Assembly (NCBI GenBank): GCA_021234155.1
Contig: JAJEKV010000015.1
Span: 1,646,852-1,710,851 of the forward strand
DNA from: Isoetes taiwanensis
Taxonomy: Eukaryota; Streptophyta; Lycopodiopsida; Isoetales; Isoetaceae
Reading direction: 5' to 3'
DNA: 64,000 nt
Shown in pieces: positions 23,687 through 33,670 of this stretch. Position 1 is the first letter of the stretch; the number at the start of each line of letters is the position of its first letter. The notes below the pieces were generated by a model. That model saw nothing but the letters and a program-made list of their open reading frames with translations. It was not told the DNA's origin and did no database searches. The translations under genes and the position numbers were made by a program.

Positions 23687-25218
23687 TGTGACGTTCCAGC
23701 ACAGTATACGGTCCCAGGACGTATACTGTACTGTATCGTCACGCCTACACGCCATCCCGATTGCGTGTACGCCGACGTGTAGCTAAGCAAGTAGCGCCCT
23801 AGGGGACAACTTGCAAGTGTGTGCACATTTATTCATGTGTGCACTTTAGCCCACTTAAATAATAAGTGGGCAAGTGGGCAAGTGGGCCAAGTGGGGGCTA
23901 CATCGACTTACCCTACAAGGGCAAGTGGCATGATCTCAAGGGTTGATGGAAACCCTAGCCCTAACTTATAGCCTATATAAGGTATCCAAACCCTAACTTT
24001 CCATTTTCGTCCACAGCCTTCTTCCAAGAGCCAATCTTTGTCTCCGAAGTCTGTCTGAGCAGCCTAGCTCATCAGCTTTCCTTTCTGGCTTCATCTTCAA
24101 GCAGTTCCACAGCATGGACGCGTTCAGAGCAGGAGGAGCAAGCCAGGGATCAGGTATTTTGCCAATTCAATAGTCTAATCCGCCTTCCAGGCATAGAGTA
24201 AGTAGGTTTAACCTATTGAATTGCCCATAGCAGCCATCTAGACCTCTAGATATTAAGCCATAACTAAAGAACCTAACTTCTGTGATTTAGATTAAATCTT
24301 GTTCTTTACTTCTTCTATTATATGTATGTGATGATGATCTCTATGGAATCATTGTATTGGGAAGGGGGGTAGAGGCCCTAAAAGCCTAGTAATTTGATGC
24401 TCCTAGCTAGTCCTCTTTAATGCACTATTAAATTCGGCCTGCGTACAAGAACCACACCTGGTTGTGGGTGGAGGGACCAGACTGGCTTACAAGGAGGTTC
24501 ATGTCCTGATCACGTCCCTCTGGTAGTAAAGCCTATCGTGGAGTACAGTGCACTAGACCTAATGCTCTGCCACTGCATGCGGGCTTTGCATGGGTTCGAC
24601 ACTCTTGGGATGGTGTACACCTTCCATGGAGTTCAGTCGAGTACGGGCAGTGGCCCTCTAGTCACCTTGAGTCAGCATGCCAGCCTCTGGTGGGAGCAAT
24701 CCCTACCTGCCCCATCGGAACTGGGGAGATGCAACCCAAAAGTAGTCCCTCTGGCTATGCATCCGGCGGGCTACAGTCAAGTCCCAAGAACTTTCAACCT
24801 ACTCTGCAAAGTGTGCATAGGAGGGGCGGATGGAGCGGACTACCCAATTGCCATGTTCTTATGCCAACCAACTCCACTGTTATTGCACTCTGTCTGTTTG
24901 ACCTCTGGAGACCCAAGCTTGTCAGTCCATCCCTGTGTCTGAACTTGGGTAGACCTTCCATATGTGATGTATGTGGTGAGCCATCCTTCGTGATGGTCAT
25001 GTGATGTTGATGTATGTATACTTATATGTATGTAACGCTTCCGCAGCTAGGTAGGCCCTGAGGGAGACAGGGTAAAATGACCCCTTCATTCTTCCCACTG
25101 GAACTCGTCAAGGTTGCAGTGATACGTGGAGGGCCTTGTATCAGCATGGAGCTGGTATGGGGGATGAACTCCTGTTTGTATACAGTGAGTGCACTGTATA
25201 TGAATAGGGGACGTCACA
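23687..25218 (+). repeat. LTR shared by element A (3') and element B (5'), 1532 bp
   Basis: It begins TGTGACG and ends CGTCACA, the usual TG...CA with short inverted termini. A purine tract precedes it and a tRNA primer-binding site follows directly, so it serves both as 3' LTR of A and 5' LTR of B. A TATA-like CCTATATAAGG lies at about 23972-23982 with telo-box sequences around it. It is very similar to 36576-38148. Confidence 0.92.
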
Positions 25219-25219
25219 G

Positions 25220-25231
25220 TGGTATCAGAGC
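25220..25231 (+). other. Primer-binding site, initiator-Met tRNA (element B)
   Basis: TGGTATCAGAGC starts one base after the LTR end and is complementary to the 3' end of initiator-Met tRNA, which primes minus-strand synthesis in many plant gypsy elements. Confidence 0.9.
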
Positions 25232-25434
25232 TATGTTCTTGGAGACCAAGAGCAAAGCACTGGCCATGCTCCCAGTAGTATTAACTTAGTAGAATTCTCA
25301 AACCTCGAAAAAGTGTGAAAAAAATTTTCTCCTTTTTTTTTGTAGCATATGCTAAGCTAGTAACAGTTAGAAGAATTGAAAACCAAGAAAAAAACTAAAA
25401 AGTTGAACTAAATTTTGACCAAGTGTGGAAATTG

Positions 25435-25711
25435 CTCACGGTATTCGTCAGAGCATCGACCTAAATTTTAGGTCAGGCCCCAGGCGCACACCGTGAGTAA
25501 CTTTACCATAATCACCTTCAAACTTGATGAATTCGAACAAGATAATATGCTAGATCGAATTTTAAGGTAAGGTTTAGCTAGATTTGTATATCACACCCCT
25601 ATGAATATGTCTAGAAGTTATATATTTTTAGTCAAAAATGCAAAAATACTCATGGTATGCGCCAGAGCCTCGACCTAAATTTTAGGTCAGCCTCTAGCGC
25701 ACATCGTGAGT
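25435..25711 (+). promoter_or_regulatory. Paired nested hairpins upstream of the histone-like ORF (element B)
   Basis: Hairpin 1 is 25435-25498 and hairpin 2 is 25648-25711. Both have outer arms of the ACTCACGGTATGCGC type and the inner palindrome GACCTAAATTTTAGGTC. They are the same structures as the pair upstream of ORF X and are followed by a TATA box. Confidence 0.7.
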
Positions 25712-25843
25712 AATTTTACTTAGAAAACTCTAAAGTAAGTACATGAATGAGCCATTATTCAAGAAAATTATCCAAGTTAAGTTAATATGTGCCTTTATTC
25801 AAGAAAATGCGCAACTTAAAATTTGACCTAAAATTTGCCAAAA

Positions 25844-25853
25844 CTATAAATAG
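25844..25853 (+). promoter_or_regulatory. TATA box of internal promoter for the histone-like ORF
   Basis: CTATAAATAG lies 103 bases before the ATG at 25956. The following leader (gctcccggattttgaggc) resembles the leader after the ORF X TATA box, which suggests the promoter module was duplicated. Confidence 0.55.
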
Positions 25854-25955
25854 CACCCAAACCCTTCTTATTTGTAGATTCTCCGCTTAGAAGTTAGCTC
25901 CCGGATTTTGAGGCAATTTTTAGGCACCAGAGTTCCGATCGAGTTGAAGTAAAGC

Positions 25956-27225
25956 ATGGCGCGCACTAAACAGACTGCACGCAAGTATCGACCAGGCGAA
26001 AGGGCCAGTGCCCAAGAGAGGAGGAGAATTCAGCAACTGCTTTCGCAAGAGGAGAACAACTTTCGTCAACGGAGGAGATTACTTCTGACGAGTCAAAGGG
26101 ATCAAGCGAGGAGGCCTCAACATCAGAGGAGTCCAGGCAGGAATCAATAGACGAGCTGGCCGACTTCATCAACCAGCGGTCACTCGACGAAGAAGCAGAG
26201 ATTGAGTCTGAGGGATCGATGGACGAAGAAACTCGCAGAGTGTTCGAGAAAATCGAGGAGGAGATACTAGAGCAGGAGAAGGCAGAATGAGAGCAGGCTA
26301 CCAACAAGCATGACGAACAGAAGGAGCCCTCTCCCAAACCCACCCTGGAAGAAGAAGTCAAGGCCTGGATCTAAATGCAAAAGACGAAGTTACGACGCAT
26401 CAAGAGGAGAACGGCCGAGAAGAAAAGGAAGTTGCAAGAACAGGAGGCGGAGATAAGGAAGAAGCTCAAAGGGAAGGGCAAGGAGGAGCCCAAGAGAAAA
26501 TTGAAGAAGACACCGATTGTCAAAATTGTCATCAGAGAACGGCAGCCCGACCAGCCCCCATCCTCTGACGACGAGGATGACGAAGATTACGAGCCCTCCC
26601 CAAGAAGAGATCAAGAGGTAGGGAGCTCCTCAAAACCGGCGGACGAGGATCAGACGACCGAGGATCAGCAGATACAGGTACCCCCACCATACCCCACGTG
26701 GGAGAAGGAGAAAGATCCGAAGAAGCCGACCCGACCTGCATGGGAGTCATATGTGGTCGACCATCTCAGGGTTTACCAGAAGAAGCTCAAGGCTTACAAG
26801 GAGTACATGCGGATGTGGGAGGCCTACAACACCTACTATCAGGCAAACAAGGTAACATTCGTCGAGGGAGGACGACCATCTAAGAAGAAGACTATCAAGC
26901 CGCCCTCAGTGAAGCCGATACCACCAAAGAAGCCAGTAGCGAGGAAGCTCGGGTCGAGACTGGCGCAAGCAGTAGTCCGAGAGATCCGGCATTTCCAGAG
27001 AAGTTACGGCCTTTTCATCCCCCGAGCACCATTCGCCAAGCTCGTGAAGGAGGTCGTACAAAAATTCGACAAAAGCAAGAGAGTCATGGGTGAAATGCTG
27101 CTAGCTTTACAGGAGGCAGCAGAGCAGAAGTTGGTGCAAGACTCGAGGGCGCACTTTGCACGCCAAGAGAGTGACATTAATGAAAGGACATGCAATTGGC
27201 AAGTCACATAAAAGGAGAACGCTAG
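25956..27225 (+). pseudogene. Histone H3/CENH3-like ORF with H3 tail (element B), frameshifted
   Basis: The ORF begins MARTKQTARKYRPGERAS: residues 2-10 equal the first nine residues of mature histone H3 (with K4 and K9), and YRPG equals H3 41-44. After an indel near 26050-26060 the frame continues with a Glu/Ser/Asp-rich stretch, two stops (26288-26290, 26372-26374), then Lys/Arg- and Asp/Glu-rich low complexity, PPPYPTW, an aromatic-rich segment (WESYVVDHL ... YKEYMRMWEAY) and FVEGGRPSKKK. The histone fold starts at 26968 (REIRHFQRSYGLFIPRAPF) and includes LLALQEAAEQKLV; indels at about 27135 and 27180 shift the last helix, whose stop would be 27223-27225. Tail and fold are 337 codons apart, against 48 residues in H3. 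Known H3 tails recruit readers and writers at K4 and K9; the same role here is inference. The copy is dead, the design is not chance. Confidence 0.9.
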
Positions 27226-27369
27226 TTCTTGTAAATAATAAATTTTGTAAATAAAAAGTTTTGTAGAACAAGTTCTAAGTGCATAAATGATGTTGATAAG
27301 GTTGAATTAGCAGTATTTGCTTTTTTGTTTTAGTTAAAATGGACGACATCTGGTCAAGGAGTGGGAAAT

Positions 27370-27618
27370 TGCGCCAGAGCATCGACCTAAATTTTAGGTC
27401 AGGCCCCAGGCGCACACCGTGAGTGTTTCGCATAAAAAATGGGTCCTAACCATCTCCAAACTGGACAAGTAAGGGGTCAATCTTCCATATCTCGGTGAGA
27501 CCATCATGTTTTGACCCTTAGTTCATCCTGTTTAGATCAAATAGGGCCAAATTACTCACGGTATGCGCCAGGACCTCGACCTAATTTTTAGGTCAGCTTT
27601 CTAGCGCACACCGTGAGT
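27370..27618 (+). promoter_or_regulatory. Paired nested hairpins upstream of ORF X (element B)
   Basis: The first hairpin (27370-27425) has lost its left outer arm but keeps the inner palindrome. The second (27554-27618) is complete, with arms ACTCACGGTATGCGC and GCGCACACCGTGAGT. They match 16788-17055 of element A. Confidence 0.68.
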
Positions 27619-27811
27619 ATTTTTAGCATTATCTCTTTCATGCCACCTCCAATTGACCTCAAATTTATTGCAGTAGGTTCATTAGATAGTCTTATTCATG
27701 CTCATACCCTCAAATTAGCCTTCAAATCCTCATTTAGACCTCAAAATAGGTGAGATTTGCCAAACCCTAAAATTTTTCAAGTTTTTCAAAAATTAGGGTT
27801 TTTCCTTTTTC

Positions 27812-27821
27812 CTATAAATAG
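27812..27821 (+). promoter_or_regulatory. TATA box of internal promoter for ORF X (element B)
   Basis: CTATAAATAG, 115 bases before the ATG at 27936, with telo-box-like AAACCCTAA upstream. Conserved with element A. Confidence 0.55.
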
Positions 27822-27935
27822 ACCCCCCCCGTATCTCAGTTAGCATCTTACAGGTTTGCTCCCAGCTTTTAGGCAATTTTCCAGCTCCCTGAGGCGCTTC
27901 AAGAGCTGTTTGCTAGTCTCATTCAGTTAAGATCA

Positions 27936-29463
27936 ATGGCAACTCCAGCATTCAGGCGCTGGTACAGTGCCAGTGCTCATGTGGCTGAGGCTAACATCAA
28001 TGCCATTTTTGCAGTTTTCCAGAAGAAGATAGACATCCAAGCCACCTTGCAGGCAATCCCATCCTATCAGGAAGTCATGGCTGAGTTCCAAGCTAGGGTA
28101 GGACCATCCTTAGTACAGCTTCCCCCTTGTACAGGATATTTTGTTCCTAAGCAATCCCTCCAAGCAGCCTTGGGTGATGTCCCGAACATTGCCAAGTACC
28201 TGAACAACAAGGTTGCTAGGATGCCAGACTACATGGTCATGACAGTTAATAGGGCGAAATATTTCTCCTATACCGCTGCCATAGCCATCTTTCTCTCTCA
28301 CCGTGCCCAAAACCCAATCGGGGAACCCTCTATCTAGGCCATGGATGTAGACCCCATAGCCTCTTCAGTAGATGGTCAGCTCCTCTTGCAGTATCAAGCG
28401 GAGCAAGAAGGAAGAGCCGAAGACGAAGAACTCGACTCAGACGACGAAGATTACGTCGAGTCTAACCCGGACCAGGAGCGGCAACAAACAGAGCAGGAGA
28501 TCCAGTCTTTCGATGAGGACTTGCAGACCAACAGGATTGCTCCCCGCTCGGGCTAGGTATCACAAGCCTAGCCCCCATCATCATCAGCGGCCAGGAGTAC
28601 CTGCTCCTGAGTGACATCCAGAACCTTCCCCAATGCAGAGTCAGGGAGTACAGACGCGATGAGTTGCTGCAGCTTCTGCGGCAACAACCAGATCTGGATG
28701 AGTTTATCGATCAGGAGGCTTCTGACTTCCCAATCAACGTAAGAGAAGCCCACACTTACACCAGGGAGTTGACTTCAGATATCGAGGCATATAGCAGCAT
28801 CCGGCAATTGATGACAGCTCGAGATCTGCCTTCCAAAGAAGAATTCTATGTCATCCAAGAACGGATGGGGATCCGCGGCAAGTCCATAAGTATTTTGATG
28901 CCGAGTTCTTCAACATCAGCTTCCACAGATGTCCAGAGAAGAGGCGAGATCAACCTGACAAGCCTTGCATCAACAATAAGGGATCACAGAGACCTGACGG
29001 AGGTTCACGTCGATGAATATGTGGGAAGACATAGAGCTAGTGCCCGACCCGACCAAGAATCAACAGCAACGGGCAGGGACAAGTCGTAAGGTATTACCTT
29101 CCTCTGTTGTTGGACGGGAGAATAGCGGTCACCCACCGCAAATTCAGCCCAAGGGGCGAAGAAGGAGTATTCATGCTCATCGCACTCTCAAGATTTGGTA
29201 GGCATGCTCAGCTGATTCCAACAGTTGACCATGTCATCCTAGTCAAGAGAACGGTGGCACTTGATATCTTGGACTTCGCGGTACCCTACCGACGGCAGGG
29301 AAGATTAGCAGTGACCGCGGCATACACTTCCGACCGCAGAGTGGAAGACTTGGTGACAGACTTGCAGGGCAGAACACCAACAAACATCCTCAGGAACTTG
29401 GAACGCTCGGTAGGAACGGCCCAGGTTAAGAAGTTCCTTGAGGATAACCCATCCCGCCGGTGA
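27936..29463 (+). pseudogene. ORF X of element B, unknown protein
   Basis: Nearly identical to ORF X of element A. It starts MATPAFRRWYSASAHVAEAN and has the same in-frame TAG (28335-28337), followed by MDVDPIASSVDGQ. A 1-nt loss near 28545 (RIAPRSG, then stop) shifts the frame; the conserved remainder is read from 28664 (LRQQPDLDEFIDQEASDFP) and, after another indel near 29090, in 29107-29463 (FSPRGEEGVFMLIALSRFG to FLEDNPSRR). That the TAG is shared while later damage differs shows the TAG is older than the split of A and B. No known domain is visible. Confidence 0.7.
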
Positions 29464-29644
29464 TTCCAAGAATAGTTAGACTCTTGATTCTGGAAGCATT
29501 GTAATTAAGTTTACTATATATATAAATACATTTTGTTTGGCGTTCTAAATGTTTTGTTGATGTATTTTATTTCCACAACTATATCAGCAAAGACATATAA
29601 TGCAATAAAATAAACAAAGCTAACCGTAAGGCTATGATCTACTT

Positions 29645-30665
29645 GTGTATGCAGCTAGAGGTCCAAGAACAGCTGAGCAAGACTGGCGAGTCCATAGAGA
29701 TGAAGAGACTCCGGCCAGACAGCACCCAGCATGGAAACTGTATGAAGAATTCGGCCCCATGACTCCCGAAGAGGAGATGTTGCAGATGAGATCAGACCTT
29801 CAAGAAATAAAGGCCTTATTGGCAGCGCAAGCAGCAGTTGGCCCTGATCACAACGTCCAGTTGCCACAAGCATCACGGATGGCTAGGCTTTGAGTTTGCC
29901 AGAAAGGGCAGTGTGGGCAAGCACCAAAAAGTGTGGTCCAGAAGGAGGTCCCCTTGCAGTGTGGTCCAGAAGGAGGTCCCCTAGCACGGACTCCTCCGAC
30001 ACAAGCTCACATTCGGACTCCGACTCCGAGGAAGAGGTGGAAGAGGTGCAGGACCGTAGAGATGGCAGACTCAGGGAGACAAGGACCTCAGACTACCAGA
30101 AGAAAGTAGATTTGGCACTGAGCAATGTATGGAGGCAAGAAAGCTTGAACAGTTCTCAGGTGACAGTCGGTCAGGCATTGAGGCAGAGGCCTGGCTGGAT
30201 GAAATGAGGGAATATGGGAATGCATACGGAATGAGGGACAAAGATAAAGGCAGGGTGGCAACAGCCAACCTCAAGGGCGCAGCTCGTATATGGTGGAAAG
30301 GGTATGCAAAAACACATAAGCTAAGCCGAGACAGCTTCAGGTTTCAGAAATTCTCAAAGGCATTCAAGCGCCACTATGTGCCAAGGGAGCACAAATGCCA
30401 CATGATGCAGCAATTCTATCGGCTAGAGCAGGGCAACAAGTCAGTGCAGAAATACACGGAAGAGTTCATGAAACTGAGGCTTTATGTGCCGAAGCTGAGT
30501 GAACGCCATGCAGTGGAAGGGTACATCGAGGGATTAAACGACGAGATATGGAAGCTGGTAAGAGCAATTAATCCTCGAACAGTATCAGAAGCGGAATCGA
30601 AAGCAGTCAGCCTGCAAATCTGGCCCTCAGAACAGTGGGCAGAAACAGCAGTACTACCAGGATAA
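29645..30665 (+). pseudogene. Gag of element B, with filler insertion
   Basis: Collinear with gag of A. The N-terminal charged part runs 29645-29893. An 80-base foreign stretch (about 29875-29958) then replaces the basic segment seen in A; its first 49 bases match an ATRX intron. The Ser/Asp/Glu-rich part and the capsid core resume (EAWLDEMREYGNAYGM, GAARIWWKGYAKTH, KYTEEFMKLRLYVPKL) in the frame 30129-30665. Interrupted and probably non-functional. The zinc knuckle follows in the next open frame. Confidence 0.82.
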
Positions 30666-30816
30666 GGGCAAAGCAACTGGAAGTTATAGCCCTAGGGCAG
30701 CTAGTCTAGGACCAGCAAAGGCTCCATACAGTGGCAGTTATGGAAAGCAGCAGGAAAAGAAACAGGTATCCTTCAAGGATAAGCCGCAGCAAGAAGGGTC
30801 AAATTATTCGAAAGCG

Positions 30817-32937
30817 GTGCGATCCTTTTTACAATCAATACCTAAGGAGAAGAGGCAGGAGTGCATTGAGAAACAGCTCTGCTTTAGGTGCTTCCAGCCA
30901 GGCCACAGAATAGCAAACTGCCCTTTTGTCATGAATGTGACATTAGCAGAGATGGGTGGATGGGAGACTCCCTCTGACGACGACGGCGGGGAAGCACGCG
31001 ACTTCATTCAAGGTGAGTGTCACATCTTTGCAGCCATAGATTCAGACCAAGCAGAAAATCAGTATCAGGTAATCTCCACAGTAGGGAAGGCCAAGGCCAA
31101 GTCTTTTATAGTCCTGATAGATACAGGGAGCACCCACAATTTTGCGTCTCCAAGAATGGTCGAGATGTTGAAGCTCAAGCCGTTGAAGTCAAAGCCGAGA
31201 CTGCCAGGGATCAACATCCAAATGGGAGCAGAAGTGATGAACATCGGGAAGTATGATTTGATCATCGGCATGGAGTACCTCGCTCCAGCAAAGGCCATCA
31301 TCAACTGTGGATGGCTCCAATACGTGTTCACGCAACCACATCTCAACCTGAGGCAGCGAAGGTGGATGGAGTTCCTCGAAGAATACGATTTTGTTATAGT
31401 TTATAAGCCGGGGAAGCTCAATGTGGTAGCAGATGCGCTTTCAAGGCGTCCTCTGACAACAAGAGTTCACTGCAACACAATCTCGACTTCAGAAGGAAGA
31501 TCGAAGAAACCTTGCCGACAGATGCAGACTTCAAGGAAGTGTGGGCGAGCATGTGCAAAGAGGCAAGAACATATAAGGAGAGGGAGACCTTCAAGAATTT
31601 TAGGAAGGAAGGTAACCTTTTGTACCATAAGAATAAGTTGTGTGTGCATGAGTCATCAGGAGTGAGGAAGTTGATTCTCCACGACACCCACAACAGTTCA
31701 ACAGTTGGCCATGCAGGATTTATGAAGACATATTTCAAAGTGCGCAGCAGTTATTATTGGCCAGGGATGAAGAAGCAGATAGCTCGCTACATCAAAGAGT
31801 GTCAGCTATGTCAGCAGACGAAGGCAGAGCAGCTTCGAATTCCAGGAGCATTGGAACCATTAGCGGTGTCGAACGCTAAGTGGGAAGTCATCAGTATGGA
31901 CTTCATAACAGGGCTCCCGAGGACAGCAAGAGGAAAAGATGCCCTGATGGTTGTGGTCGACAAGCTGTCGAAGATGGCACACTTTGTGCCTTGCAGGACC
32001 ACTGACACAGCCTTGGATACATCGGCTCTCTTCACAAAGAAAATCTTCAGGCTCCATGGTATGCCGAGAGAGATCATCTCTGACAGAGACTCGAAGTTCC
32101 CCGAAAGTGCCTTTTGGCGTGGTCTTTTGCGACGATCCGCACGGCTCGTCCATGAGCACGGCCTATCATCCTCAGACGGATGGGCAAACAGAACGGACCA
32201 ACAGAATCTTGGAAGATATGCTAAGAAACTATGTCTGTAACAAGCAGACTAAGTGGGAAGATTACATTCACTTGGTTGAGTTCGCTTATAATAGCACCAA
32301 GAAGGAATCAACCCAGATGTTGCCGTTCATGATCAACTACGGCTACCAATGTCTGACTCCAGACACTTGGCACAATCCTGTGTCAAAGGTAGAGGTTTCG
32401 CAGCAAATGTTGACCGACATGCAGCAGCTGGTAGAAGAGGTCCAAGGATATCTTCTTGCAGCAAGGAGTGGACAAAAGATCGTCACCGACAAACACCGGA
32501 CGGTCAGAGAGTTCGAGGTTGGCGACAACGTCTGGCTCAAGATCAAAGTGAAGCAGGCAAAGCTCTGCATCGGAAATTGTAAGAAGCTTGCTCCAAGGTG
32601 GACTTGCCCCTTCAGAATAGCCAAGAGAGTAGATAACCAGTCCTACAAGTTAGAGATGTCAGCACACCTGAAAATTCATAAAGTCTTCCACGTGAGTTTG
32701 CTGAAGAAGCATACTCCAAACCCAGAAGAAGTCTTGGACATGCCAACGTTGTTGGAAATGACAGAAGAGCAGCTAGAGATAGTCCCAGACTTGATCCTTG
32801 ATAAGGAGATCAAAAAGACAAGGAGATCAGAGTTTCTCCAATATTTGGTCAAGTGGAAACACTTGCCGGTGGAAGACGCGACGTGGGTACTTAAGCAGGA
32901 CCTGATAAGGCATTACCCGCAGTTCATGGAGCAATGA
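30817..32937 (+). pseudogene. Pol of element B: protease, integrase and chromodomain, RT deleted
   Basis: Frame 30817-31665 has the zinc knuckle CFRCFQPGHRIANC and the protease site VLIDTGSTHNFAS, then jumps at about 31310 from the end of the protease region to the last part of RNase H (FVIVYKPGKLNVVADALSRR): all RT motifs are gone. Integrase follows (31512-32240): HHCC zinc domain (HNSSTVGHAGF, CQLCQQTKAEQ), first catalytic Asp in SMDFITGLP, second in IISDRDSKF. After a frameshift near 32100-32150 the third acidic residue lies in TDGQTERTNRILEDM. The C-terminal part has VFHVSLLKKHTPNPEE and a chromodomain (LQYLVKWKHLPVEDATWV). Chromodomains of this class bind methylated histone tails and steer integration to heterochromatin in known chromoviruses. 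Complementary to element A, which lost integrase but kept part of RT. Confidence 0.9.
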
Positions 32938-33538
32938 GACGGCAAGGTCATCTCCGAAGTAATCGGCTCAGGCATGTCGATTTACGTTTAGATTAATTTC
33001 ATGTGTAGTTAAGGTTAATCTACGCATACAGCCTATGCTAACTATGGATTGCATGCGTAATTACCGATGATGGGACCACTACGGTGATCTCTAGGACATG
33101 GTGTAATGTCATCGTAGGCATGACCATGGTTTTGCTTGAATTAGTTAGGCAAATGGTGAACATGAGCAATGTTGCACCGTAATGTAAGCATGTCCATAGG
33201 GGAAGGACATGCGATTAAAGATAGAAGTGAACATGGGCGAGGATGAGATCATCAGGGATGTTCTCTAGCTTAAACCCTTTGGGCCATGCTGCACTGGGGT
33301 ATGCATGATCAAGGAGGTCATGCATAAGGTAGCACCCAATCATGGGCTATGATAGGATCGCCTTAAACGACCCTTACGCTTAAACCCTCATGGGCCAAGA
33401 TCAAGTGCGGGGTATAGGCATTATAGGGCGCTGTCTCCACGGCCACGATGGAAGAAGCATCCTCTTCCTACGCGGGGAGATTAGTCATGCATTCATTTAG
33501 TTAATTAGATGAGTGGTTCCCTTATAACCATAATTTTA
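32938..33538 (+). other. 3' untranslated region of element B, left of the Helitron
   Basis: Matches 22733-23280 of element A with small differences. No gene is seen. It continues at 36159-36575 after the Helitron and ends in the same polypurine tract (about 36563-36575). Confidence 0.7.
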
Positions 33539-33550
33539 TCTTATATTATA

Positions 33551-33670
33551 ATGTTTTGCTGTAATTCTTGGATCCAGCCCTAAATCTGACGGTTCAAATC
33601 GTTCGACCAAATGTTTTGCTGTAATTCTTGGATCCAGCCCTAAATCTGACGGTTCAAATCGTTTGACCAA
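33551..33670 (+). repeat. 60-bp tandem duplication in the Helitron
   Basis: Units 33551-33610 and 33611-33670 differ at one base (gttcgaccaa against gtttgaccaa). They lie just inside the 5' end. Confidence 0.9.

Larger units (their letters stand above)
16307..25218 (+). mobile_element. Gypsy element A: chromovirus, 5' truncated, shares 3' LTR with B
   Basis: Collinear with element B from the middle of the histone-like ORF onward: histone-like ORF remnant, hairpins, ORF X, gag, zinc knuckle, protease, RT (core deleted), RNase H, integrase N-terminal zinc domain (core deleted), chromodomain, 3' untranslated region, polypurine tract and LTR 23687-25218. Its own 5' LTR, PBS and the H3-tail end of the histone-like ORF are lost at the fusion with ATRX copy 1. 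The chromodomain places it among chromoviruses. Confidence 0.88.

Noticed and set aside
25956-26150. MARTKQTARK as a chance match or a host H3 gene fragment
   Set aside because: A histone fold lies in the same ORF region, and the same tail-plus-fold layout is found in the diverged element C at the same site, so chance or a lone host pseudogene does not explain it.
25966-26361. Long Ser-rich minus-strand frame over the start of the histone-like ORF; similarly 56134-56661
   Set aside because: These are antisense shadows of Glu/Asp-rich coding stretches (GAA/GAG runs read as Ser/Leu on the other strand).
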